DNA of 64,000 nucleotides from an uncultured Clostridia bacterium (GTDB lineage Bacteria > Bacillota > Clostridia > Oscillospirales > Acutalibacteraceae), in assembly GCA_947632335.1 (NCBI GenBank), contig CANROX010000003.1, forward strand, positions 23,056-87,055. Direction: 5' to 3'. The position numbers were made by a program, and so were the translations under genes. Numbering within the stretch: the stretch's first letter is position 1; each line of letters begins with the position of its first letter. The notes under the pieces were generated by a model. That model was not told the DNA's origin. It ran no database searches and saw only the letters and a program-made list of their open reading frames with translations. Positions 19,078 to 27,362 of this stretch are shown in pieces.

Positions 19078-20202
19078 ATGAAAAAAGTATTTTTAGTTTT
19101 GCTTGCATTGATGATGACTGTATCAGGCACTTTATATGCAGGTGCAGAAGAGGTGGATAAGGCCTATGACGGTTATGTCTATCTTACAGTAGAAAGAAAC
19201 ACAATCGGACAGGGACTTGCCCTTGCCCCAACCAAGGTAGGTTACTTTGAGGGGGAAAGCCTTGCGGATATTTCCGAAAGAGGTTTAGGAGATATGAGCG
19301 TATTTACCGGGGATATGAGTTCATACTATATTGAAACTATTGTTGACGGCGGCGAGCCACAGGGCTGGACAATCAGCGATGTACCTACAGACATTATGAA
19401 TGCCCTTGGAGGAGAGGATTATTTTGATGAAAGACAGGTGCCTACAGAGCTTTCTGCAGATGACTATACAGCCTATACAGGTTGGATGCTTACGGTGGAC
19501 AACTACAGCATTAATGATTATGCAGGCAGCGTTAAGTATGGTGAGGATACATCGGACGGTTTGCACTTTAAAAACGGCAGTACGGTAAGACTTCAGTACA
19601 CAGCATATGGCTGGGGTGAAGATATTGGCTGTGGATTTGGATATATGCCCTTTGAAACCACAAACACTTTCCCGGACAGAAGTGAGCTTATTGCAAAGAT
19701 TGGTGAAATCAACGCTTATGGCACATCACAAAACTATGGCAGTGCATATACAGAGGCTGTAAAACTATTAAACACATGGGAAATTACAGAAGATGAAATT
19801 TCAAAGGCCCTTGCTGATATTAAGATTGCTGAGAGTGGACATATTTACGAGTATAAATCAAACGGGGACGGTACACACACTATTACCTGTAAGGACTGTG
19901 GTATTACAGAAACTGCTGATTGTTCTTTTGACAGTAACAATGTTTGTGAAAAATGTAAATGCCACAAAACAGTTTCCATTTATGGCGATGTAAACGGCGA
20001 CGGCGAAGTTGATATTCAGGATGCAACAGCGGTGCAGAAGTACACCATAAGAATGATAGACCTTACAGACGAACAAAAGGAAACTGTACTTGTTGACGGA
20101 GCAACAAAGGTTAATATTAAGATTGTTACACGAATCCAAAAGTATGTAAATAATGCTTTAAAAGAAACAAATCTGGGTACACAGTTTGTAAAATATAGTT
20201 AG
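19078..20202 (+). CDS. Secreted DUF4430 protein with zinc-ribbon-like segment and dockerin
   Basis: The 374-residue protein starts 2 bases after the previous stop, with AAGGAGG upstream. It has a signal peptide (1-24) and a DUF4430-like domain (about 30-185, with YTGWMLTVDNYSINDY and FKNGSTVRLQYTAYG). A helical stretch follows, then a cysteine-rich segment (CKDCG, CEKCKC) and a C-terminal dockerin (about 303-360). The first calcium loop of the dockerin is intact (GDVNGDGEVDIQD). The second is degenerate: VDGATKVNIKIV lacks most of the calcium-binding Asp/Asn positions. No membrane helix is present, so attachment would be through a cohesin. It may be a secreted B12-binding subunit displayed on a scaffoldin; this is inference from the riboswitch and domain relationship. 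Confidence 0.82.
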   Translation: MKKVFLVLLALMMTVSGTLYAGAEEVDKAYDGYVYLTVERNTIGQGLALAPTKVGYFEGESLADISERGLGDMSVFTGDMSSYYIETIVDGGEPQGWTISDVPTDIMNALGGEDYFDERQVPTELSADDYTAYTGWMLTVDNYSINDYAGSVKYGEDTSDGLHFKNGSTVRLQYTAYGWGEDIGCGFGYMPFETTNTFPDRSELIAKIGEINAYGTSQNYGSAYTEAVKLLNTWEITEDEISKALADIKIAESGHIYEYKSNGDGTHTITCKDCGITETADCSFDSNNVCEKCKCHKTVSIYGDVNGDGEVDIQDATAVQKYTIRMIDLTDEQKETVLVDGATKVNIKIVTRIQKYVNNALKETNLGTQFVKYS

Positions 20203-20220
20203 GTTATTTAAAAATTTTCT

Positions 20221-20242
20221 GACATCCACATTTGTGGGTGTC
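20221..20242. repeat. Hairpin in the B12 operon, between dockerin and small-protein genes
   Basis: GACATCCACA and TGTGGGTGTC form a 10-bp stem (one G-T) with a 2-nt loop. On the + strand it lacks a T tract, so it is not a clear terminator for the operon. On the - strand it is followed by AGAAAATTTTT. It may tune RNA stability between the surface genes and the rest. Confidence 0.5.
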
Positions 20243-20271
20243 AGTTATCTAAACTGCTATGGAGGATTATT

Positions 20272-20535
20272 GTGACGGAGAATTTATCCAAAGAAAGATG
20301 TATTCTGCTTTTGCAGGAAAAGTATAAAGAAAAAGGTAAACTGCCCCAAAAGTCCGACTTTACAGATTACGAAGTTATGATGATAAAATCACACTTGGGC
20401 CCATGGCCAAGGGCTCTTGAGGCCTCCGGAATAAAGGAGCCCAGAAGTCAAAGCAAGATTATAAAAAGGCAGGAAAAACGGGAAAGAGCAAAAAAGCGAA
20501 AACTGGATTTTAAGAATAAAAGCGATATATTATGA
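20272..20535 (+). CDS. Small basic protein resembling a homing-endonuclease-associated repeat
   Basis: The 87-residue protein starts with GTG, preceded by GGAGG at 6 bases. Its core (EKYKEKGKLPQKSDF, then GPWPRALEASGIKEP) resembles the short helical repeat found beside HNH homing endonucleases, a putative DNA-binding unit; the nuclease itself is absent. The C-terminal 30 residues are very basic (KRQEKRERAKKRK). Its last codons overlap the next start (ATGA), so it is translated with the alpha-barrel gene. Its place inside a B12-uptake operon is unexplained; it could be a local regulator or a passenger. Confidence 0.65.
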   Translation: MTENLSKERCILLLQEKYKEKGKLPQKSDFTDYEVMMIKSHLGPWPRALEASGIKEPRSQSKIIKRQEKRERAKKRKLDFKNKSDIL

Positions 20536-22049
20536 CTGATATTTCTATAAAAGAGAGCAGAAGATTATTGAGCATAGTCCTTGTTGTCATTGTTTCTGTT
20601 CTTATTATTTGTTTAAGCACAGGGAATACCTCAACATTAAATACAAAGACCGACGCTGTATATGCTGAAACCGGAAATATTCTGTACAACGCAGGAGTTC
20701 CAAAGCTATCTTCCACAGGCGGAGAATGGGTTATTATTGGTATGTCAAGAGGCGGATATAACACAGGGGACAGCTATTACAAAGATTATTATGAAAATGT
20801 TGTTAATAAATTAACAGAAAAGAATGGCGTCCTTTCAAAAAGGAAAAATACAGAATATTCAAGAGTTATTATATCCCTAACCTCCATTGGAAAAGATGTA
20901 AGAAATGTTGGGGGATACAATCTTCTTGAAAACCTTGCTGATTTTGATAAGGTAAAATTACAGGGCATAAACGGTCCTATTTGGGCACTGATTGCCCTGG
21001 ACTGCGGAGGTTACGAAATACCCAAAACAGAGGGTTTGTCACAGACAACAAGGGAAAAACTTATTGAGTATATATTGAATTCCGAAATAAAGACAGGAGG
21101 CTGGGCCCTTGGCGGAAGCGTGCCGGAGGCTGATGTTACCTCAATGGCTATAACCAGTCTTGCAAAGTACTATACATATAGTGAAGATGTAAGGCAGGCA
21201 GTGGACAGAGGAGTGGAAACCCTCTCAAAAATTCAAAATCAAAAGGGTTGTTTTACTTACAACAAGGTTGAAAGTTGTGAAAGTGTTGCACAGGCTGTTA
21301 CCTGTCTTTCCACACTGGGAATTGACGCAGATAAAGACAAAAAATTTATTAAAAACTCCAAAAGTCTTATTGATAGTCTTTTGGATTTTTATATTGAAGG
21401 CATAGGCTTTGCCCATACAAAAGGGGGTGTGTTTTCCCAGCTTGCAACGGAGCAGGCATACTATAGCATAGTGGCGTATAACAGGTTTATCCAAGGGAAA
21501 ACCTCTCTTTTTGATATGACAGATATTACTGCCCCGGAAGTTACCCTACCTACCGTATTTACAATACCCACAGTTCCCAATGTAACAACAGCAGGAACAA
21601 CTGTATCCTCTACTGCAAAAACAAGAGAAAGCGTTTTGGAGCATTCCGATACAGCAGAAACAAAAGTAAATATTTCAGAAGAAACACTGCCTGAAAGCAG
21701 TGAAAATAAAACTATAGAAAAAAAGAGCGTTTCAACTGCAGGGGGAAATACAAAAAATACAGGTATAGAAAGTATAAATGTTATAAAGGCAAACAATATT
21801 ACGGAAAGCACTTCTAAAGCAACAGACGCCAGTACTGCTGAAAAAAATAGTACAGTAAAAGACGGTTTACATTATACTAAAGCAGCAACAACACAGCCAA
21901 CAACAGCCACCTCAGAAATTACCAAAGAAAAACCGGAAACAAATGATAATAATATTTTAACTATTGTGGCAGGCAGTATTACGGGAATAATGGTTATTAT
22001 TCTTGCAGTTCTCATTACCATAATAATTAAGAGGAAAATAAAGAAATGA
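20532..22049 (+). CDS. Membrane-anchored alpha/alpha-barrel protein (intrinsic factor N-domain-like), copy 1
   Basis: The 505-residue protein has an N-terminal signal or anchor helix (about 12-30) and a helical-repeat domain (about 50-330) of the prenyltransferase/terpene-cyclase-like alpha/alpha toroid. Repeats are visible as GPIWALIALDCGG, GGWALGGSVPEADVTSMAI and ESVAQAVTCLSTLG. A Thr/Ser-rich stalk (about 335-475), a membrane helix (about 478-500) and a Lys-rich end follow. The catalytic aspartate motif of class II cyclases (DxDD) is not seen; VPEADVTSMA occupies that region. The N-domain of human intrinsic factor and transcobalamin has this fold, and the next gene is a paralogue. Role inferred: cobalamin capture together with the DUF4430 proteins. 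Start overlaps the previous stop. Confidence 0.78.
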   Translation: MTDISIKESRRLLSIVLVVIVSVLIICLSTGNTSTLNTKTDAVYAETGNILYNAGVPKLSSTGGEWVIIGMSRGGYNTGDSYYKDYYENVVNKLTEKNGVLSKRKNTEYSRVIISLTSIGKDVRNVGGYNLLENLADFDKVKLQGINGPIWALIALDCGGYEIPKTEGLSQTTREKLIEYILNSEIKTGGWALGGSVPEADVTSMAITSLAKYYTYSEDVRQAVDRGVETLSKIQNQKGCFTYNKVESCESVAQAVTCLSTLGIDADKDKKFIKNSKSLIDSLLDFYIEGIGFAHTKGGVFSQLATEQAYYSIVAYNRFIQGKTSLFDMTDITAPEVTLPTVFTIPTVPNVTTAGTTVSSTAKTRESVLEHSDTAETKVNISEETLPESSENKTIEKKSVSTAGGNTKNTGIESINVIKANNITESTSKATDASTAEKNSTVKDGLHYTKAATTQPTTATSEITKEKPETNDNNILTIVAGSITGIMVIILAVLITIIIKRKIKK

Positions 22050-23224
22050 AAATTTTTAGGAATACGCTTACACTAATTTTTGCGGTGTTAATTTTTTCTG
22101 CAAGTTTTACTGTTACATATGCCAAAAGCAAAACATACACAACAGAAGAATTGGAAAAAGTAGCAGGGGATATTGTAGATTGGGAGAAATCCCAATTCGA
22201 TTTTAATTCCAAAGAAAACCTTTTCAGCGGTAAATTTCTGCCCCTTGCAGGCAGTACGGAGGGTGACTGGCTTTGCATAGCCTTAAACAGACTTGAGGTT
22301 AAAGATGATTACAAAACTTATCTTAACAGCTTAAAGGATTATGTGGAAGAAAAGTATAGAACAGAGTCAGGACTAAGCAGATACAAGGCTACAGAATGGC
22401 ATAGGATTATTCTTGCAGTAGTCGCCTGCGGCGGAAACCCTGAACACTTTGGCAAGGACAAAAACGGCAAAGATATTAATCTACTGTCCGACGGAATTTA
22501 TAACAGGGAACAGAAATTAAATTTACAGGGAATTAACGGGGTTGTATGGGGGCTTATCGCCCTTGACAGTGATTCATTTAAAGTTCCCACTGCATCAAAA
22601 ATTACAAGGGAAAAAATTATTGCTGATATACTGAAAAATCAGAATGCCGACGGGGGCTGGTCAATTGGCGGAGGAAAATCCGATATTGATATGACAGCCA
22701 TGGCACTACAGGCTATTGGAAAATATAAGGAAAGAAAAAATGTAAGTAAAGCCATTGAAAAATCCCTTTCCTTTATTTCAGTTAATCAGAAAAATTCCGG
22801 CGGTTTTAAAAGTAAGGGCGTTGAAAATGCGGAAAGTATCTGTCAGGTAATTATTGCCCTTAATACCCTAAAAATAGATACAAACAGCGATGAAAGATTT
22901 ATTAAAAACGGCAGAACTTTGATAAGTGCCCTGATGGATTACAAATGCAGTAAGGGTGGATTTTCCCATATAAAAAACGGCGAACCCGACCTTATCGTCA
23001 ACCAGCAGGTTTTACTTGCCCTTGCCTCTCAAATAAGAGGGGAGAAAGGCCGGACTGCCCTCTTTGATTTTAGTGATAACAAGGTGAAATTTTTAGGGTC
23101 AGACAGGGACGGCAACATATCAACTATTTTTATCATATCATTAATAATCGGTATAGGTTTAGTAACTGCCATAAGTATTATAGTTCGTAAAAAGAAAAAT
23201 AAAACTAAGGATTTACATAATTGA
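22046..23224 (+). CDS. Membrane-anchored alpha/alpha-barrel protein (intrinsic factor N-domain-like), copy 2
   Basis: The 392-residue protein is a shorter paralogue of the preceding gene, overlapping it by 4 bases (ATGA). It has a signal peptide (1-26), the alpha/alpha toroid domain (about 35-350) and a C-terminal membrane helix (about 362-382) with a basic tail. The motifs match copy 1: GDWLCIALNRL, LNLQGINGVVWGLIALD, GGWSIGGGKSDIDMTAMAL and AESICQVIIALNTL. It lacks the long Ser/Thr stalk, so it would sit close to the membrane. Domain databases often call such proteins terpene cyclase-like, but the lack of a clear DxDD motif and the B12-regulated setting argue for binding rather than catalysis. 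Confidence 0.78.
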   Translation: MKIFRNTLTLIFAVLIFSASFTVTYAKSKTYTTEELEKVAGDIVDWEKSQFDFNSKENLFSGKFLPLAGSTEGDWLCIALNRLEVKDDYKTYLNSLKDYVEEKYRTESGLSRYKATEWHRIILAVVACGGNPEHFGKDKNGKDINLLSDGIYNREQKLNLQGINGVVWGLIALDSDSFKVPTASKITREKIIADILKNQNADGGWSIGGGKSDIDMTAMALQAIGKYKERKNVSKAIEKSLSFISVNQKNSGGFKSKGVENAESICQVIIALNTLKIDTNSDERFIKNGRTLISALMDYKCSKGGFSHIKNGEPDLIVNQQVLLALASQIRGEKGRTALFDFSDNKVKFLGSDRDGNISTIFIISLIIGIGLVTAISIIVRKKKNKTKDLHN

Positions 23225-23772
23225 AAAAGGATATAATTGCAATTTTTGCTGTAATAATTGCTGTTGTTATTATAATAATAGGTACAGATTTTCAGACAGT
23301 AGACCAATATTATACTGACCATATTGAAGATATAAAACAGGACAGCAAAACTGTTACAATGACAATCGAATGTAAAACAATTCTTAAAAATAAAGAGAAA
23401 TTGGACAAAAGCCTTGAAAAGTATGTTCCTGATAATGGATTTATTCTTAAAGACACAAAATTTGTTCTTAATAATGATGATACGGCCTTTGACATTCTTG
23501 ACAGGGTTACAAGGTATAAGAAAATACAGATGGAATACTATGGTGCAGACCTTAACAGATATGGTACAGTATACATAGAAGGTATAAATTATTTGTACGA
23601 ATATTCCTGTGGAGAATTATCCGGCTGGGTGTATTCCGTAAACGGTCAATATCCCCAGTGTGGCTGTTCACAGTATAAACTAAAGGACGGCGACCATATT
23701 GTGTGGTCATACACCTGTGACTTGGGCAGAGATGTTGGCTGTACTGTTGGGGGAGGGAATAATGGAAAATAG
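23221..23772 (+). CDS. DUF4430 (transcobalamin C-like) protein with N-terminal anchor
   Basis: The 183-residue protein starts with TTG overlapping the preceding stop. An uncleaved-looking membrane helix (residues about 5-21) is followed by an extracellular DUF4430 domain (about 45-176). That domain contains YIEGINYLYEYSCGELSGW, VYSVNGQYPQCGCSQY and LKDGDHIVWSYTCDLGRDVG, the most typical DUF4430 sequence of the three in this operon. Four cysteines in the domain could form disulphides. It is fused to nothing else, so it could be the membrane-proximal half of a two-part B12 clamp together with an alpha-barrel protein. The end overlaps the EcfT start. Confidence 0.82.
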   Translation: MKKDIIAIFAVIIAVVIIIIGTDFQTVDQYYTDHIEDIKQDSKTVTMTIECKTILKNKEKLDKSLEKYVPDNGFILKDTKFVLNNDDTAFDILDRVTRYKKIQMEYYGADLNRYGTVYIEGINYLYEYSCGELSGWVYSVNGQYPQCGCSQYKLKDGDHIVWSYTCDLGRDVGCTVGGGNNGK

Positions 23773-24658
23773 GAAAATATCAGGTTTTAACACTCTGCAC
23801 CCGGCAGTACTTTTTACATATTTTGTATCTGTGGTTATAGTTGCAATGTTTTGCACAAATCCCGTTATGCTGTTTCTTGCTCTGATAGGAGGAGTCAGCT
23901 TTTTTGGGGTGATGAAAGGTGCAAAGCTGTTTTTTCAAGATTTATGCTTTTATATTTTAATGGCGGTTTTTATAGCAATAATAAATCCCCTTTTCAGCCA
24001 CAACGGTGTAACCCCTCTGTTTTTTATGAATGGTAATCCTGTCACTTTAGAGGCAATACTATATGGCGTTGATATAGCCCTTATGCTTGTCGGTGTAATA
24101 TATTGGTGTAAGTGTTACAGTGAAGTTATGACGACAGATAAATTTCTTTTTCTTTTTGGCAAGGCCGTTCCAAAGCTATCTCTGGTGCTTTCAGCTGCTC
24201 TTAGGTTTATTCCTCTTTTTAGAAGAAAGCTGAAAGAAATACGCAGTGTGCAAAGTTCCCTGGGGTTGTATGAAAAAAAAGGAATGATAAACAGGGTTAC
24301 AGCGGAATTAAAGGTTTTTTCTTCTCTTATCACCTGGTCTCTTGAAAATTCTGTAGACACAGGAGCGTCAATGAAAGCAAGGGGATATGGCCTAAAGGGG
24401 CGAACTCATTTTTCCGTATTTACTTTTAGAAAAAGGGATTTAGGGTATTTAATTTGTATTATTGTACTGGTGGGCATAGTGATTTTAGGTATGTCTATGG
24501 GTATAAGTGATTTCAAGTTTTATCCGGAAATTTCGGAATTTAACTTTGGTTTAAAACAGATTGCCGTATATATTTCTTTTGGCATACTTTCATTTATACC
24601 ATTTTTAAGTGAGTTGTGGGAGGTGATTATGTGGAAATACTCAGCATCAAAAATTTAA
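23762..24658 (+). CDS. ecfT: ECF transporter transmembrane subunit EcfT
   Basis: The 298-residue protein has membrane helices near residues 12-45, 55-80, 92-118, 245-265 and 275-292. It carries the cytoplasmic coupling region with LSAALRFIPLFRRKLKEIR and the ARG motif ASMKARGYGLKGR, through which EcfT binds the ATPases. The ATG at 23762 is chosen because GGGAGG lies 4 bases upstream; it overlaps the preceding gene by 11 bases. In ECF transporters EcfT scaffolds the S component, which topples in the membrane to deliver its vitamin. Here a dedicated EcfT-A-S set is encoded together (group I style), unlike the shared modules of many Firmicutes. Confidence 0.9.
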   Translation: MENRKISGFNTLHPAVLFTYFVSVVIVAMFCTNPVMLFLALIGGVSFFGVMKGAKLFFQDLCFYILMAVFIAIINPLFSHNGVTPLFFMNGNPVTLEAILYGVDIALMLVGVIYWCKCYSEVMTTDKFLFLFGKAVPKLSLVLSAALRFIPLFRRKLKEIRSVQSSLGLYEKKGMINRVTAELKVFSSLITWSLENSVDTGASMKARGYGLKGRTHFSVFTFRKRDLGYLICIIVLVGIVILGMSMGISDFKFYPEISEFNFGLKQIAVYISFGILSFIPFLSELWEVIMWKYSASKI

Positions 24659-26295
24659 GTTTTACATATCCTATGCTGAATACCAGGGCTCTTGATAGTG
24701 TTACTATGACAGTAGAACAAGGGGATTTTGTAGTACTGTGCGGACAGTCCGGCAGCGGAAAAACTACATTGCTTAAAATGTTTAAAAGGGAAATTACGCC
24801 TAATGGCAAATGCAGCGGTGAGGTTTTCTTTAAGGGAGAACCCATAAAGGATATTGATGACAGAACCTCTGCAAAGAAAATCGGCTTTGTGTTCCAGAAA
24901 CCCGAACAGCAAATTGTTACAGACAAAGTGTGGCACGAACTTGCCTTTGGACTTGAAAGCCTTGGCTATGACTCCAAATATATAAGGCTTAGAGTAGGGG
25001 AAATGGCAAACTATTTTGGTATTTCCTCACTTTTTCACAGAAAAACAGAAAATCTTTCGGGGGGACAAAAACAGCTGTTAAATCTTGCATCAGTTATGGC
25101 AATGTCCCCTGATGTACTTATTTTAGACGAACCGACTTCTCAGCTTGACCCAATAAGTGCGGGAGATTTTATCGCCACTCTTAAAAGGCTTAACACAGAG
25201 CTGGGACTTACAATTATATTAACTGAACATAGATTGCAGGATGTTTTTCCAATAGCGGACAAGGTTGCTGTACTGGATAATGGAAAGCTGATTGCATATG
25301 GCAAGCCCAGAGAAATCTGTAGGGAACTGAAAAAACACCCCGTTTCAGCAGGCTTTCCCTCAGCGGTGCAAATTTATAACAGTACCGATATTTCTACCGA
25401 TTGCCCTCTTACCGTAAGAGAGGGCAGGGACTTTATAAATAATAATTTCTCAAAAAGAAAAATAGAAATAAGGGACACAGTGCCGAAAACAGAAATTGCA
25501 GTGGAACTAAAGGACGCATTTTTTCGTTACGAAAAGGAGGGTCAGGATATACTTGCAGGAACCAGGCTAAAGGTTTATAAGGGGGAACATTTTTCAATAT
25601 TAGGCGGGAACGGTTCGGGAAAAACAACAACCCTGAAAATTCTTTCAGGTATTCTAAAACCTTATAGGGGAAGTGTTTTTATTAACGGTCAGAAGATGAA
25701 CAGGAAACCCCTTACAGAATATAGCCGAATGGGTATAGCGATGCTCCCTCAAAATCCCGAAACAGTTTTTATAAAACCAAAAATAATTGAAGATTATATT
25801 GAACTTTGCAAAATAAAGGGAGTAGAGAATAGGGATAAAAAAATTGCTGAAATAACGGAAAGTCTTGGGATAAAGGGCCTTATGGACAAACACCCATACG
25901 ACCTTAGCGGCGGAGAAGTCCAAAGGTGTGCATTGGGCAAAATTCTTTTGGCAAATCCCAGTATCATTCTTCTTGACGAGCCTACAAAGGGTATAGATGC
26001 CTATGGTAAAATATCCCTTGCTAAAATGCTCAACAAAATAAAATCTCAAGGCAGGACAATAATTACGGTAACGCATGATGTTGAATTTTCCGCCATTGTT
26101 TCTGACAGATGCGCTCTTTTCTTTGACGGCGATGTTTTGTCAAACTCTGTACCACAGGAATTTTTTTCAACAAACAATTTTTATACAACCTCAGTCAGCA
26201 GAATATGCCGGGATAGATTTATAAATGCAGTAACAGTTGATGACGCTGTTAGTCTTATTAAAGAGGGTGGACAATATGAAAATAAAAATAATTAA
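24631..26295 (+). CDS. ecfA: ECF transporter ATPase, EcfA-EcfA' fusion
   Basis: The 554-residue protein holds two complete ABC ATPase domains. Domain 1 (about 1-235) has [14 protein letters not shown] and VLILDEPTSQLDP. Domain 2 (about 290-530) has GGNGSGKTTT, LSGGE and IILLDEPTKGID. Other ECF systems encode the two ATPases as separate genes or as a fusion like this one. The GTG at 24631 is preferred because GGGAGGTG ends 5 bases before it; the gene overlaps ecfT by 28 bases. It powers uptake through EcfT and the S component encoded next. Confidence 0.93.
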   Translation: MEILSIKNLSFTYPMLNTRALDSVTMTVEQGDFVVLCGQSGSGKTTLLKMFKREITPNGKCSGEVFFKGEPIKDIDDRTSAKKIGFVFQKPEQQIVTDKVWHELAFGLESLGYDSKYIRLRVGEMANYFGISSLFHRKTENLSGGQKQLLNLASVMAMSPDVLILDEPTSQLDPISAGDFIATLKRLNTELGLTIILTEHRLQDVFPIADKVAVLDNGKLIAYGKPREICRELKKHPVSAGFPSAVQIYNSTDISTDCPLTVREGRDFINNNFSKRKIEIRDTVPKTEIAVELKDAFFRYEKEGQDILAGTRLKVYKGEHFSILGGNGSGKTTTLKILSGILKPYRGSVFINGQKMNRKPLTEYSRMGIAMLPQNPETVFIKPKIIEDYIELCKIKGVENRDKKIAEITESLGIKGLMDKHPYDLSGGEVQRCALGKILLANPSIILLDEPTKGIDAYGKISLAKMLNKIKSQGRTIITVTHDVEFSAIVSDRCALFFDGDVLSNSVPQEFFSTNNFYTTSVSRICRDRFINAVTVDDAVSLIKEGGQYENKNN

Positions 26296-26953
26296 ACAGA
26301 TTTTGCTGTGGGTCATTATTCCCCTTATTATAATTTTTGGGGTGGTAATTTTCTATGACAGAGCCTATGCCTGGATTTCACTGTGTGTAGCGATTTCCGG
26401 TTGTATTCCTTTTTTTCTCACCTATGAAAAAAGGCAGGGCAACACCATAAAGCTGGTTATCCTTGCAGTGCTTATTGCTTTGTCTGTGGCAGGAAGATTT
26501 ATATTTTCTTTCTTGCCTCACTTTAAGCCTGTTACTGCCATTGTGGTTCTGACAGGAATATATATGGGGTATGAGGCAGGGTTTGTCTGCGGAGCATTTA
26601 CCGCTTTGATTTCAAATTTTATTTTCGGACAGGGTCCTTGGACACCTTTTCAAATGTTTATTTGGGGATTAATCGGGTGTTTGGCAGGATTGCTAAATAA
26701 ATTTCTTTTAAAGAATTTTGTTTTGCTGTTGGTATTTGGTGCAGTTGCAGGAGTTTTGTTCTCCTGCTTTATGGATATTTGGACAACCTTTTGGTATGAC
26801 GGAACATTCAATATGGGGAGATACCTTGCAAACATAATAACAGCCCTTCCTGTAACAGTTTCCTACGCCGTATCAAATTTAATATTTCTTCTGATTTTGG
26901 CTAAACCATTTGGTAAAAAGCTGGAAAGACTGAAAATTAAATATGGAGTATAA
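26276..26953 (+). CDS. ECF transporter substrate-binding S component, probably for cobalamin
   Basis: The 225-residue integral membrane protein has six hydrophobic segments. The S-component-like stretch SNFIFGQGPWTPFQMFIWGLIG is followed by a Gly/Leu-rich helix; this GQGPWTP-type motif is common in S components of the vitamin/precursor ECF group. GAGGGTGG lies 5 bases before the ATG at 26276, which overlaps the end of ecfA. It lacks the N-terminal His motif of the cobalt protein CbiM, so vitamin rather than cobalt ion is the expected cargo. Together with the cobalamin riboswitch this suggests cobalamin or a corrinoid, as for CbrT; the sequence alone does not prove the substrate. Last gene of the operon. 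Confidence 0.82.
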   Translation: MKIKIIKQILLWVIIPLIIIFGVVIFYDRAYAWISLCVAISGCIPFFLTYEKRQGNTIKLVILAVLIALSVAGRFIFSFLPHFKPVTAIVVLTGIYMGYEAGFVCGAFTALISNFIFGQGPWTPFQMFIWGLIGCLAGLLNKFLLKNFVLLLVFGAVAGVLFSCFMDIWTTFWYDGTFNMGRYLANIITALPVTVSYAVSNLIFLLILAKPFGKKLERLKIKYGV

Positions 26954-26989
26954 GGGACTGTAGGTATATCCTACAGCCCAAATTTTTTC
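26954..26989 (+). terminator. Intrinsic terminator of the B12 operon
   Basis: GGG-A-CTGTAGG and CCTACAG-CCC form a stem with one bulge, followed by AAATTTTTT. It begins right after the S-component stop codon, and its T tract abuts the csoR promoter. Confidence 0.85.
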
Positions 26990-27019
26990 TTGACAATATA
27001 CCCTATGGGGGTATATACT
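26990..27019 (+). promoter_or_regulatory. csoR-copA promoter with embedded CsoR operator
   Basis: TTGACA (26990), an 18-nt spacer and TATACT (27014). The spacer is filled by a perfect inverted repeat, ATATACCC (26996-27003), 5 nt, GGGTATAT (27009-27016), which matches the GC-centred CsoR boxes upstream of copper operons. Apo-CsoR bound here would block RNA polymerase; Cu(I) would release it. Confidence 0.85.
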
Positions 27020-27053
27020 GATTGTAGGATTATTAAACTGATGAGGTGAAAAA

Positions 27054-27347
27054 ATGGACTGTTGCAGTCACAAGAAAACTATAAGAAGTGAAGAAGAACA
27101 CAAAAAGCTTATAAACCGACTTAACAGGATAGAAGGTCAGATAAGGGGTATAAAAAATATGGTGGAAAAGGATGCCTACTGCAACGATATACTTATACAG
27201 GTTTCCGCCGTCAATTCAGCCCTTAATTCTTTTAACAAGGAACTTCTTTCACGGCATATAAAAACCTGTGTGGCAAGGGATATTCGTGAGGGAAAAGATG
27301 AAACTATTGATGAGCTTGTTACCACACTTCAAAAACTGATGAAATGA
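27054..27347 (+). CDS. csoR: Copper-sensing repressor CsoR
   Basis: The 97-residue all-helical protein has the Cu(I)-binding triad C43, H68 and C72 (AYCNDILIQ and LSRHIKTC) and the N-terminal DNA-contact helix with NRLNRIEGQIRGI. It also has two extra N-terminal cysteines (C3, C4). In this family, Cu(I) binding releases the tetramer from its operator. It is the first gene of a copper operon with copA 15 bases downstream, and its likely operator lies in its own promoter. Confidence 0.95.
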   Translation: MDCCSHKKTIRSEEEHKKLINRLNRIEGQIRGIKNMVEKDAYCNDILIQVSAVNSALNSFNKELLSRHIKTCVARDIREGKDETIDELVTTLQKLMK

Positions 27348-27362
27348 TAAAGGGGTGATATT

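Noticed and set aside
20221..20242. Terminator splitting the B12 operon
   Set aside because: The hairpin lacks a T tract on the + strand, and no promoter is visible after it, so the genes on both sides are kept in one operon.
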